A stretch of DNA of 44,038 bases, taken from IMG/VR virus record IMGVR_UViG_3300048996_000059, positions 1 to 44,038 of that record; one strand, 5' to 3'. Made by a program: the position numbers and the translations under genes. Source of the DNA: a virus. Of the stretch, positions 23,015 to 30,647 are shown in pieces (position 1 is the stretch's first letter; each line of letters begins with the position of its first letter). Under the pieces are notes generated by a model, which was not told the origin of the DNA, did not search any database, and saw only the letters and a program-made list of their open reading frames with translations.

Positions 23015-23178
23015 TACGGCTTCTCCCTCATGATGGCTCGGATGGCCAGGTCGCTTACCAGGTACAGCAGATGGAGCAAGGCGACGACCATGACCAACGT
23101 GACCAGCGCCAGGAACGGGTCCAGGGCGGACAGGTACTCGGTCAGGCTCATCACGTGGTCATGGTCGTACTGGGGCAC
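23014..23178 (-). CDS. small membrane protein, 54 aa
   Basis: The hydrophobic core is LDPFLALVTLVMVVALLHLL followed by YLVSDLAIRAIMREKP. I use the GTG at 23178, two bases after the MazG stop; the ATG at 23151 would give 45 residues and include the whole membrane span. Neither start has a strong Shine-Dalgarno, so translation is probably coupled to mazG. Function unknown. Confidence 0.6.
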   Translation of the reverse strand: MPQYDHDHVMSLTEYLSALDPFLALVTLVMVVALLHLLYLVSDLAIRAIMREKP

Positions 23179-23180
23179 GG

Positions 23181-23558
23181 CTAGTGCACCCGCCCGTGCT
23201 TGAAGGGCCGGGTGGCGTTGTACGCCATCTTCTCCCGGATGGCCCGCACCAGGTCGATGCCGTACTCGCCCGACATCTGACAGGCCCGAATGACCACGTC
23301 GGCCAATTCGGCAGGGATGCCCTCCGGCTTGCCCCGGTTGCCCTCCTCGTCGTACTGGTCCCGGCTCAGCCCGCGATCCCCAGGGAGCCGGTAGTAGAAC
23401 GCGGTTGACTCTAGGCCGTCCCGCCAACATCCGAACAGCTCGCTGACCTCCTCGTGGAGCAAGGAGGTGTGCTCGGCGATGGGCCGCGGCACATTGCCGA
23501 CCCACCCGTGGTTCACGGCGTTGGCGTGCGCCTGCTCGATGATGTGTTCAACTTCCAT
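23181..23558 (-). CDS. MazG-like nucleotide pyrophosphohydrolase
   Basis: The 125-residue all-helical protein contains SLLHEEVSELFGCWRDG, the ExxE metal site (E36/E37, E40), and GIPAELADVVIRACQMSGEY, the second acidic helix with its E-x-x-D pattern. It ends KMAYNATRPFKHG, a tail typical of phage MazG-like proteins. These hydrolyse NTPs or dNTPs to monophosphates, cleaning the pool or lowering alarmones. The start is the ATG of a TGATG overlap with the oxidoreductase gene. Confidence 0.9.
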   Translation of the reverse strand: MEVEHIIEQAHANAVNHGWVGNVPRPIAEHTSLLHEEVSELFGCWRDGLESTAFYYRLPGDRGLSRDQYDEEGNRGKPEGIPAELADVVIRACQMSGEYGIDLVRAIREKMAYNATRPFKHGRVH

Positions 23559-24364
23559 CAGAACAACACTCCCTGTTCCTCGCTGAGCCGCTTGGCTACG
23601 TCCTCCCACACCTGGTGCACCAGGTAGCCCTTCTGCCACCGGCCGTATCGGCCCACGTACTGCACCTCGGGCAGGCAGGTGCAGTCGGTGATGACGGGCT
23701 TGCTCACCATGGCTACGCCGCTGTAGGGCGGCTTCCGCCCGTCCCGCCAGGGCCACTCGCAGGTGGTGTATCCGAACACCTTGCTGGTCCGGTACCAGCC
23801 CACGTCTCGCTCTCCGTTGCACAGCACCATGTTCGGGCGCGGCGGGTAGACGGGGCACTGTTGCTCCTCGCTGTCCCCCAGCGCCCACACGTCCTGACTG
23901 GCGAAGGTGCATCGGCGGTTGCTGCACAGCACCGGGCGGGGGATGGTGCTGATGACGATGCCGTCTCGGAGGAAGTCCGGGATGACGTCGGCGGCCACCT
24001 TCTGGTCGAACGACACGTCGACGATGTGCGGCTCCCACTTGTGCCAGAGCTTGTCGTACGTGGCGCGCAGGTCCCAAGCCTGATGCCGCCCCTCGTACTC
24101 GTCGGGGCTGGTGTCACCGCGGAATCCCGGCCCGTACACCTTGTCCCGGTAGTCGACAATGCTGCCGTGCAGCACGTAGTCGACGGTCACCGGCTCGAGC
24201 GGGGTCATGTGCGGGATGGGTGCGTGCAGGTACTGACACCCCCACAGATGGCTCGGCCGCTTGCGGCTCAGCACCTTGACCTCGTGGCCAGCCGTCAAGG
24301 CGGCTTCGGCGGCCACCAGCCCGCTCGGGCCGCACCCCAGCACGAAAACTGCCTTCAATGCCAT
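23558..24364 (-). CDS. FAD/NAD-binding oxidoreductase-like protein
   Basis: A 268-residue protein with an N-terminal dinucleotide-binding motif VLGCGPSGLVAAEAAL (GxGxxG at 10-15). The acidic or basic end of the second strand is VKVLSRKRPSHLWG. It has many cysteines (PVLCSNRRC, CTCLPEV), and the second Rossmann half seen in full FAD reductases is short. It may be a flavin-dependent halogenase/reductase relative or a degenerate monooxygenase; the precise reaction is unclear. The ATG has AAGGAG five bases upstream. With the SDR gene it gives the phage two redox proteins. Confidence 0.75.
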   Translation of the reverse strand: MALKAVFVLGCGPSGLVAAEAALTAGHEVKVLSRKRPSHLWGCQYLHAPIPHMTPLEPVTVDYVLHGSIVDYRDKVYGPGFRGDTSPDEYEGRHQAWDLRATYDKLWHKWEPHIVDVSFDQKVAADVIPDFLRDGIVISTIPRPVLCSNRRCTFASQDVWALGDSEEQQCPVYPPRPNMVLCNGERDVGWYRTSKVFGYTTCEWPWRDGRKPPYSGVAMVSKPVITDCTCLPEVQYVGRYGRWQKGYLVHQVWEDVAKRLSEEQGVLF

Positions 24365-24427
24365 GTCGTCTCCTTTCAGTGCGCACGCATAGCCAACCAC
24401 CATTGTGAGGTATCGGCAACCGTGCAG

Positions 24428-27283
24428 CTACTCCATGTCCCTGCGAAGCCGCTTCAGAACACCTATCAACTCGGGCTGCAACCTGATATAGCCGCGGGTG
24501 CTGCGTCGTACCATCCGGAGCTTAATCAGCTCACCGATGGCGTCCTGGCTCTGGTCCCGGCCCAGTGCACCGAACTCCTCCAGGTCACGCACTCGGAATT
24601 GCGTATCGGTCATGACCTGGAACATCGCCTTGGCGACGTTTTCGTTTGCCACCAACCACTTGCGGACCTTGCGTTGGTTCTGCTCGGCCTGCTTGCGGTT
24701 GCTAATCTCCTCTCGACTGTGCTCGGCATACCCGAAGGTCGGGGCACCGTACAGCGCATCCAGAATGCTAACGGCGCACCGCACGTGCTCTCGGGTTACC
24801 AGCAGCTGTTCACCGTCGGGACTGCTGAACAACCGTGCGGCCACCGCCACGGCCATGCGAGCCAGTTTGATACGCACGTTGGCTGCCTGCACCAGGGGCG
24901 GCTCCTCAACGTACCTGGCCCCCAGCGCCATGGCCTGGTCAAGCACCAGGGCCTCCGTGCCCGGCTCCCACAGCACCTGGTCGGCGCGGCGGCTCCAGGC
25001 CCAGGTCACCAGCGTCGAGCACCTGCGGCGGTTGAAGCGATGCTTGACCACCGGAGGGGCCTGAGTGTTGATGCTGTCCGAGTTGACGTCGGCACTGGCC
25101 GCCGCCATGGCGAAGTCGAACCGGGCGATGTCCTCCGGGTTCGGCACCAGCCCTTCAATGGCGTCGATGGCCCCGCGGCTCATGCTGGTCAGCGGGCGGC
25201 CATCCACCGGATTGCTAATCCAGATGAGCCTGGTGCGCGCCTTGGTCTGGCTGCTGACCACCTTGGTGATCTGAGCCACCCCAGACGAACGCACCGCACT
25301 CATCTGTTCCATCACGCCCTTGTCCTTGATACCGCTCACCTCGTCGAGGATGACCAACCGCCTATCCTGCAACGGAATGGTGCCCCAGGTGATGACCCAG
25401 TTGTTACCCAGCTGCTGAGCCCCGCCCACCAGACCGGCCAACGTGGCGCCCTCGCAGGACTTCAGGATGCCCGACTGGTAGTGCTCGGTGAGGCGCAGGG
25501 CGGCCTCACTCTTGCCGGTACGGGTGTCCCCCATGACGAGCAGCTCCAGCCAACCCTTGCCGACGTTCTTGCCCATGAACGGGAAGTCGAGCAAGCTGTG
25601 CCACACCAGGTCGTAGGCGATATGCAGGTCGGCACGGCCGTGGATGTGCGTCACGTTCGCGGCCAGGTCCCGGGCGATGGCCTTGAGCTTGTCGAAGGCT
25701 CGCTGACCCTCCTTGGGCTGGAAGGCTTGCAGACGACGGCGGATGACGTCGCTCATGACGAAGCTGTCAATACTGGTCTTGGTGGGCTCGCACTGCCAGC
25801 TCTGGAACACGCTCTTGCCGGTCTTCGGGTCGGTCACACTGGCCCCCTGAAACCGCATGACCTGGTTCACCGGCGTGTTGTACGGGCCGACGTTGTATGT
25901 GCGACGGCTGGCCTGGATATTGCCGTCACTGCCAGGGTCTTCCGCGTTCGGTAGCAGCACCAGCTCCTCGACGGACCAGCGCCTGTCTACGTGCATCTCA
26001 GCATACGGGCAGTTTCGTTGGACCCCGTGCTCCTTTCGGATAAGAGCATCCGATTCCTCTACCGGCCGGTCAATCATGGCCATCAACAGCGGATCATCGG
26101 CCCGCAGTTCAACAGCGGTCTGGCCGCCACTGTCGTTGTTCAAGCAGCTCCGGCACTTGCTGCCCCACTTGCCGGGCTCGCACAGAATATCCAACTGGCG
26201 AGGGAGAAGGTAAGTGCTCTGGGAACGGCCACCAACCGTTGCCGTCACCTGCAATAGCTTTCCCGCGTACTCTGCGTCCAGGCTCTTCTCAACGCCAACC
26301 ACAATAGGATCGCCGTTCTGCATCACACGGCTTAGCTTGCGGTCCCCGAACGGCGGAGTGGCCTCCATGAGGGCCTTCAGGTCTCGCTTACCCAGCCCCT
26401 GCGCCACGAAGAAGTCCGTCAAGTCCTGCTTAGCAGCCACCGGAAGCTTCATGACAAACACCGCCGCTGCGACCTTCTTCAGGTGGTTGGCCACCTTCCG
26501 AGCGCCGCTCTCTCCGGCCTGATCATTGTCGTAGGCGATGTACACCGTCTTACCAGTGAAGGCATTGCTCCACTGCTCTTGCCAGGTGCCCGCCCCAGCG
26601 GTGGCGGTCACAGTGGCGAAGCCGTACTGCTCCCCGATGAGGGCGTCCAGCTCGCCCTCGCAGAGCAGCACCACCTCGCTTTGCGCGATGTTGTCCATCA
26701 TGTACAAATTGGCCGAGCCATACCCGGGCCAGTTCAGCATCTTGTCCCGGATGGACTCAGGCTTGTACCGGCGCACGTTCACCAATGCACCGTCCGGCCC
26801 GTACACCGGAATCATGTAGCGGTCCCCGTCATACCCGAGCATGCGCTTGCGAAGCGTTTCGTCGTTGAGCCCTCGCTTGTCATGCAAGGGCCTGAGGAGA
26901 ATGCTGCTCCGCATCAGGCGGTCATGCCACTTGCGCACCTGCCCCTCGTCGGGCAACGGCGTCACTGGCTTGCCGCCGCGGCTCTTGGCACTGTTGATGC
27001 TCCGCACGTTGTCAGCACTGCGAGGGGAGGGGCGGGCGGCGGGACGCTCGCCTACAAAGTCCGCGTCGTCCTTAACGGCCTCGTACAGGTCCTTGATGCG
27101 CATACCGCCGCACTGGCTGAAGCAGTTGAACACCCCCTTGCCGAAGTTGAAGCTGGCTGACGCTGTCTTACTTCCGCCCTTCCTGGGCTTCTCGTGTGAT
27201 GGGCAGAACGCCTTCGTCTCGCCATCTGCCTGCTCTCGAACCAGGTATGCGCCGAAGACCTTCCGCCAGTCGCGGCTAGGCAT
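24428..27283 (-). CDS. TOPRIM primase fused to MCM-type AAA+ helicase
   Basis: A 951-residue replication protein. N-terminal zinc site: C27, H30, C54, C58 (KAFCPSHEKP, VFNCFSQCGG). TOPRIM core: LLCEGELDAL (Glu209) and IAYDNDQAGES (D252, D254). A second cysteine-bearing beta region follows (DILCEPGKWGSKCRSCLN), resembling the zinc/OB part of MCM. The AAA+ motor has Walker A VMGDTRTGKSEAA (Lys591), Walker B LVILDEVSG (D647, E648), sensor-like LIWISNPVDG and an arginine-finger-like IARFDFAM. A C-terminal winged-helix-like part ends the protein. One chain could thus prime and unwind. The start has only a weak ribosome site and overlaps the preceding stop. Confidence 0.9.
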   Translation of the reverse strand: MPSRDWRKVFGAYLVREQADGETKAFCPSHEKPRKGGSKTASASFNFGKGVFNCFSQCGGMRIKDLYEAVKDDADFVGERPAARPSPRSADNVRSINSAKSRGGKPVTPLPDEGQVRKWHDRLMRSSILLRPLHDKRGLNDETLRKRMLGYDGDRYMIPVYGPDGALVNVRRYKPESIRDKMLNWPGYGSANLYMMDNIAQSEVVLLCEGELDALIGEQYGFATVTATAGAGTWQEQWSNAFTGKTVYIAYDNDQAGESGARKVANHLKKVAAAVFVMKLPVAAKQDLTDFFVAQGLGKRDLKALMEATPPFGDRKLSRVMQNGDPIVVGVEKSLDAEYAGKLLQVTATVGGRSQSTYLLPRQLDILCEPGKWGSKCRSCLNNDSGGQTAVELRADDPLLMAMIDRPVEESDALIRKEHGVQRNCPYAEMHVDRRWSVEELVLLPNAEDPGSDGNIQASRRTYNVGPYNTPVNQVMRFQGASVTDPKTGKSVFQSWQCEPTKTSIDSFVMSDVIRRRLQAFQPKEGQRAFDKLKAIARDLAANVTHIHGRADLHIAYDLVWHSLLDFPFMGKNVGKGWLELLVMGDTRTGKSEAALRLTEHYQSGILKSCEGATLAGLVGGAQQLGNNWVITWGTIPLQDRRLVILDEVSGIKDKGVMEQMSAVRSSGVAQITKVVSSQTKARTRLIWISNPVDGRPLTSMSRGAIDAIEGLVPNPEDIARFDFAMAAASADVNSDSINTQAPPVVKHRFNRRRCSTLVTWAWSRRADQVLWEPGTEALVLDQAMALGARYVEEPPLVQAANVRIKLARMAVAVAARLFSSPDGEQLLVTREHVRCAVSILDALYGAPTFGYAEHSREEISNRKQAEQNQRKVRKWLVANENVAKAMFQVMTDTQFRVRDLEEFGALGRDQSQDAIGELIKLRMVRRSTRGYIRLQPELIGVLKRLRRDME

Positions 27284-27479
27284 CCTTCACCATTGCGCCG
27301 ACGATGACTGTGTACATCGCTGGATAGGAGTAATCCTCGTGCGTGTGGTCGCAATGCACGGACTTATGCCTCAGCTCGTGCTGTTCGAGACGCTCTGTTA
27401 GCCCACCTTCCAGCGGCTCTGACCCAGGGTGCCTGCGGTGCCAGTGCTGGTTCATGGCACGCTTCTCTTCGCGGCTCAT
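27276..27479 (-). CDS. histidine-rich small protein, 67 aa
   Basis: The start is the ATG of an ATGA overlap with the ribbon-helix-helix-like gene. The protein has many histidines and one cysteine (NQHWHRRHPG, EQHELRHKSVHCDHTHED), so metal binding is possible. It is followed directly by the primase-helicase gene, overlapping its start by eight bases, and may assist it. No family recognised. Confidence 0.7.
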   Translation of the reverse strand: MSREEKRAMNQHWHRRHPGSEPLEGGLTERLEQHELRHKSVHCDHTHEDYSYPAMYTVIVGAMVKDA

Positions 27480-27817
27480 CGAGCCACCTCGAAGATGCTC
27501 TGCTCGCCAGCCTCGGCACACTCCTTTGCGTACACCTCGTAAGCGTCTTCTATGATTGTCTCGGCGTCGGGCCCCAGGCGGCGACGGAGGCCCTCCCATA
27601 TGAGCGCGCGCAGTTCCTGGCTGACGGCCTGGGCCCGAAGGCCAGCCCGATAGCTGGCCCAGACACACAGTGCGTACCGCACAGGTGGCGTCAGATTAAC
27701 CAGAACTCGGTCATTGCCCCTCTTGGCCGTCCGGCGCCTCACGTACAGCTGGGCGCTCCGGCCGCGACGAAGACCCCGTCGCAGTCTCGCCTCGTATTTA
27801 TCCCGTCCAGCACTCAT
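27476..27817 (-). CDS. putative ribbon-helix-helix DNA-binding protein
   Basis: The 113-residue protein has a strongly basic N-terminus (RRGLRRGRSAQLYVRRRTAK). A region with ribbon-helix-helix character follows: strand DRVLVNLTPPVRYAL, then helices around YRAGLRAQAVSQELRALIWE (about 38-80). An acidic C-terminal tail ends it. It is the first gene after the 510-base non-coding region with its inverted repeats, so it may bind those repeats as a replication initiator or autorepressor. The ATG at 27817 has GAGAGGG upstream. The fold is a pattern-based guess. Confidence 0.6.
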   Translation of the reverse strand: MSAGRDKYEARLRRGLRRGRSAQLYVRRRTAKRGNDRVLVNLTPPVRYALCVWASYRAGLRAQAVSQELRALIWEGLRRRLGPDAETIIEDAYEVYAKECAEAGEQSIFEVAR

Positions 27818-28005
27818 GGCACCCTCTCTTTTACTTACTTTACTATCTCCTCTCCTTTTCTCGAAAATGAGATATAGAGAAGAGGTAGGCTCTACCTGGG
27901 CTGGCAGTAGGGCAGGCCCACACGCTACCGCACCGCAACCCATTGTGCGTGCTCACTTTCACACGCCATTCGTCATATGCACCGGTGAGACGTATTGGTC
28001 ACAAT

Positions 28006-28022
28006 GCAAGTGATACCACCCG
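28006..28022. repeat. left arm of 17-base inverted repeat
   Basis: GCAAGTGATACCACCCG, exactly complementary to 28138-28154. The arms enclose 115 bases whose centre carries a second, perfect 10-base stem. Confidence 0.95.
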
Positions 28023-28066
28023 TGGAGAGCGAGGGGTTTTGGGTTTTTCCTAGGCGCGTCCTGAGC

Positions 28067-28092
28067 GCCCCTACGCATGCACGCGTAGGGGC
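28067..28092. repeat. central 10-base-stem hairpin
   Basis: GCCCCTACGC (28067-28076) pairs perfectly with 28083-28092 around the loop ATGCAC. Its midpoint (28079.5) coincides within a base with the midpoint of the flanking 17-base arms (28080). No U-run follows on either strand. Confidence 0.9.
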
Positions 28093-28137
28093 CCAACTTC
28101 TTTACCCCCTATAGCTTGCCGGGGGTGCTTCACTCAC

Positions 28138-28154
28138 CGGGTGGTATCACTTGC
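28138..28154. repeat. right arm of 17-base inverted repeat
   Basis: CGGGTGGTATCACTTGC, exact complement of 28006-28022. Could be a binding site for a dimeric regulator or initiator. Confidence 0.95.
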
Positions 28155-28282
28155 CCGCCCGCCCAGCCTCCTCTTCGCAGACGCCCGAACATTGGCTCTG
28201 CGATGGGCTACCCCCACCGGGCTAGCCCAAAGGGGTGGTTGAGGCCGCAGCGTCGGTTCTAGGGCACCGCAATCGGGCAGTC

Positions 28283-28313
28283 AAAAGGGCGGCACCCTGG
28301 CCGGGTACCGCCC
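28283..28313 (-). terminator. Rho-independent terminator
   Basis: The RNA of the minus strand folds into an 11-base stem with one mismatch (28287-28297 with 28303-28313) and a 5-base loop, followed at once by UUUU. It lies 15 bases after the stop of the acidic protein gene and ends the recombination operon before the control region. Confidence 0.8.
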
Positions 28314-28327
28314 CTCGGGCTCGACAG

Positions 28328-29173
28328 TTACTTGCGCTTGGCCTTCTTCGACTTGGCGTCGGTGATCGGGGTCACCTTGGAAGCGGCCTTCTTCGAGGCG
28401 GGCTTCGACGCGGCCTTGGCGGGGGTCGCCTTCTTGCCCTTCTTCGCGGGCGGCTCCGGCTCCTCCTCCTCGTCCTCGTCGTCGTCTTCCTCCTCGTCCT
28501 CCTCCTCCTCGTCTTCGTCGCTTTCGTCGTCGTCTTCCTCGTCCGTGTCCTCGTCGTCCTCCTCGTCGTCGCCTTCCTCGTCCTCTTCCGCGTCATCCGC
28601 GTCCTCGAACTCGTCGTCGACGTCGGTGTCTTCCTCGTCCTCGTCGTCATCTTCAGCGGCTTTCAGAGCCGCCTTCCGCGCGGCCATCTTGGCCTCGTCG
28701 AGGGCGATGATTTTGCCCAGGTCGAAGCTGGGGTCGTCGTCGTCGCTGTCCCGGTCGCGCTGCACCCGGCCCCGCACGAGCTTCGCCTTCTTGATGTACT
28801 TGGAGACCGAGTCCTCGTCGGACATGTCCAGGCGCACCTTCGCGGCCTTGGTGCCCTTGACGGCGTTGCCGCCCGCCAGCGCGAGCATGATCTCATCGGT
28901 CTTCCACTTGGTGGTGTCGAGGTTGCTGTACACCGTGCGGGTCCAGCCCTCGTAGTTCACGTCGTCCCGGAGGGAGAAGATCCACTTGAAGCCCTCGGCA
29001 CCCGCCTGGCTGGTGTGCTGGCCTGCGTTCACCAGCTCGAAGGTGTAGAAGCCGGGACGGGGGTCGTCCCCGTCGTACGCCTCCCGCACCTCCACGTTGT
29101 TCAGGTCGATCTCGATGACGCCGCTGGCGCTCTTCTTGCTCTTCTTACCCTTGGGTCCCTTGCTGCTGACCAC
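28328..29173 (-). CDS. acidic-tailed protein, possible ssDNA-binding
   Basis: A 281-residue protein. Residues about 15-160 form a globular, beta-rich domain (IEIDLNNVEVREAYDGDDPR, GFYTFELVNAGQHTS, GFKWIFSLRDD), like the DUF669/phage ssDNA-binding proteins that accompany Sak4-type ATPases and exonucleases. About residues 173-245 are almost only Asp and Glu. The last 35 are Lys/Ala-rich. The acidic tail recalls single-strand-binding protein tails that recruit partners, but is far longer. The GTG start has GGAGG eight bases upstream. A terminator follows. Confidence 0.65.
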   Translation of the reverse strand: MVSSKGPKGKKSKKSASGVIEIDLNNVEVREAYDGDDPRPGFYTFELVNAGQHTSQAGAEGFKWIFSLRDDVNYEGWTRTVYSNLDTTKWKTDEIMLALAGGNAVKGTKAAKVRLDMSDEDSVSKYIKKAKLVRGRVQRDRDSDDDDPSFDLGKIIALDEAKMAARKAALKAAEDDDEDEEDTDVDDEFEDADDAEEDEEGDDEEDDEDTDEEDDDESDEDEEEEDEEEDDDEDEEEEPEPPAKKGKKATPAKAASKPASKKAASKVTPITDAKSKKAKRK

Positions 29174-29176
29174 GTG

Positions 29177-30001
29177 CTACTCCTCCTCGGCTTTGGCCGT
29201 GCGCTTAGAGCGCTTGGCCGTTTTCAGGGGTACCCCAGTGGTGGCCACTTTTGCCATTCGTGGGATGGTGGGGCTGCTGACGTACGGTACGAGGGCCGGG
29301 TAGCGGCTCTTGGCCACCCAGAAGTCGCTCCCCTCCACGTACAGCCTGCGGCCCCTGGTAACGCCGTCGCGCTTCACCTCGCGGAGCAGGCCCACCAGGC
29401 TTACGCTGGCACAGATGCGGGAGCTGGTATCCCCGCGCTTTGGGCTACCGATGAGCGGCATGAGCTGGCTGCGCTCCTCCTCGGTTTCCGAGTCGAAGCT
29501 CTCGATGCGCATGGCGTTGGCCGTGTAGATGACGTTGATGGGCAAGCGGTTGAACTCCGCCACGTGCCGCTTCATCATGTTCCACACGATGGGGTAGTCG
29601 CCCAACGCTGGCTTGTACTCGGGGCGCTTCTTGTTGCGCTTGCGCCCCTCGCCCATGGTGTACGCCCAGGCGTGCTCCTCGAGCGTGCTCAGGTTGTCAC
29701 TGGTCACCCAGTCGTAGTCCGTACAGCCAGAACCGAGCTGGAAATACGCCAGCGCGTCGAGGTACTCCATCCAGGTCTCGATTTGCCACTCGTCGGCGGT
29801 GCTGCCCAGCGCACGGGCGCTCTCGGTACCCTCGATGTCGTACGACAGGATGAGGCCCCGTGGTGCGGTACCGGCCAGCACCGTCTTGCCTACGCCCGGT
29901 TCGCTGTACACCAGCCAGTTCCGGTAGACGGGCCGTGCACCGCCCTGCAGAGCCACGATGGCACTCGGGCGCTTCGGCGGGCGCCTGCGAGGGGTGACCA
30001 T
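29177..30001 (-). CDS. AAA ATPase, Sak4-like recombination protein
   Basis: A 274-residue RecA-fold ATPase. Walker A is VYSEPGVGKTVLAG (SEPGVGKT, 33-40). LSYDIEGTESA and DYDWVTSDNLSTLEE follow, the latter resembling the Walker B strand of the AAA_24/Sak4 group. INVIYTANAMRIE would be the sensor strand. The C-terminus is basic. In phages, Sak4-type ATPases work with an ssDNA-binding protein and an exonuclease in annealing-type recombination, and all three types appear to be encoded here. The start is the ATG of a TGATG overlap. Confidence 0.82.
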   Translation of the reverse strand: MVTPRRRPPKRPSAIVALQGGARPVYRNWLVYSEPGVGKTVLAGTAPRGLILSYDIEGTESARALGSTADEWQIETWMEYLDALAYFQLGSGCTDYDWVTSDNLSTLEEHAWAYTMGEGRKRNKKRPEYKPALGDYPIVWNMMKRHVAEFNRLPINVIYTANAMRIESFDSETEEERSQLMPLIGSPKRGDTSSRICASVSLVGLLREVKRDGVTRGRRLYVEGSDFWVAKSRYPALVPYVSSPTIPRMAKVATTGVPLKTAKRSKRTAKAEEE

Positions 30002-30483
30002 CAGTCGTTGTCCGCCGTGCGGTAGTTGAGCGTGACGAGGTCGTGCTCCAGGTCGGACATCAGACCGAACATGGCGCTCTTGATGTTGGTTCGTGGATGG
30101 GCCACCTTGCCCCGGGAGTGCAGTTCCAGGATGAGGTCGCGCGTGGTGGCGAGACCCAGGTTCGCCTTCTCGGGTGGGGTCTCCTCGTGCTCTACCGGAC
30201 CGGCCAGCCAGGCCGTGAACTCGGTGGCCACCACAAGAATGCGCTCGGCCAGTTCCTGGCCCTCGAGGTTCGTGCTCGGGCGGGTGCGGGCCAGAGCCTG
30301 CACCACGTCCGGCTGAAGGGCGCGATCGAGGGCGTGCTGGCGGAGCTGGTGCGGGGTGGGCTTCGGTGAGCTGACCATCTGTACCTCCTCGGCTAGAGCC
30401 ACCAGCCTAGCGCGTATGTACGCGCGTATGTCCTCCTGTGTCAGGGGAGGGCTTGCCAGGTATACGGCTCGTTCTCCGAGCAT
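30001..30483 (-). CDS. hypothetical helical protein, 160 aa
   Basis: The ATG at 30483 lies eight bases after GGGAGG. The protein is helical (LTQEDIRAYIRARLVALAEE, DVVQALARTRPSTNLEGQ), with no motif known. Position between the nuclease and the ATPase suggests a recombination accessory role. It overlaps the small secreted-protein gene by 43 bases. Confidence 0.7.
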   Translation of the reverse strand: MLGERAVYLASPPLTQEDIRAYIRARLVALAEEVQMVSSPKPTPHQLRQHALDRALQPDVVQALARTRPSTNLEGQELAERILVVATEFTAWLAGPVEHEETPPEKANLGLATTRDLILELHSRGKVAHPRTNIKSAMFGLMSDLEHDLVTLNYRTADND

Positions 30484-30647
30484 ACGAATACCCTCCCTTC
30501 GGCTGCGCCGACCTGCCCCGGAGTGCTGCAGAAGGCGCCAGGGGTGGCCGCCGGTAGCGGTGCAGGCACGGTGCCAGTGGGGCCGCAGTAGCCATAGAGG
30601 GCCGCACACACGGCAAACCCTGCACCGGCCAGCAGCGCCCGTTTCAC
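30441..30647 (-). CDS. small secreted or membrane-anchored Cys protein, 68 aa
   Basis: The GTG overlaps the nuclease stop (GTGA). The N-terminus is a signal peptide or anchor (VKRALLAGAGFAVCAALYGY). The mature part contains PGAFCSTPGQVGAAEGRVF, then VCSENEPYTWQALP. The pattern PGAFCS-x2-G-x2-G-x3-G-x4-C-x4-PY-x-W recurs in the 109-residue protein on the other side of the nuclease gene (31792-32121). The two cysteines probably form a disulphide outside the membrane. Confidence 0.65.
   Translation of the reverse strand: MKRALLAGAGFAVCAALYGYCGPTGTVPAPLPAATPGAFCSTPGQVGAAEGRVFVCSENEPYTWQALP

Larger units (their letters stand above)
27818..28327 (-). promoter_or_regulatory. 510-base non-coding control region
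   Basis: This is the longest gene-free stretch. From right to left it holds a Rho-independent terminator (28283-28313), a copy of the dispersed CTGCGA element (28162-28180), a 149-base block bounded by 17-base inverted repeats with a central hairpin, and an AT-richer leader (27820-27890) before the ribbon-helix-helix-like gene, with a TTTTC/GAAAA palindrome and TATATC. No open frame is convincing. The combination suits an origin of replication or the main early control region. Confidence 0.6.

Noticed and set aside
28207-28240. Second terminator-like hairpin around GGGCTAGCCC
   Set aside because: The flanking C-run and G-run do not pair in antiparallel over more than five bases; only the inner palindrome remains.
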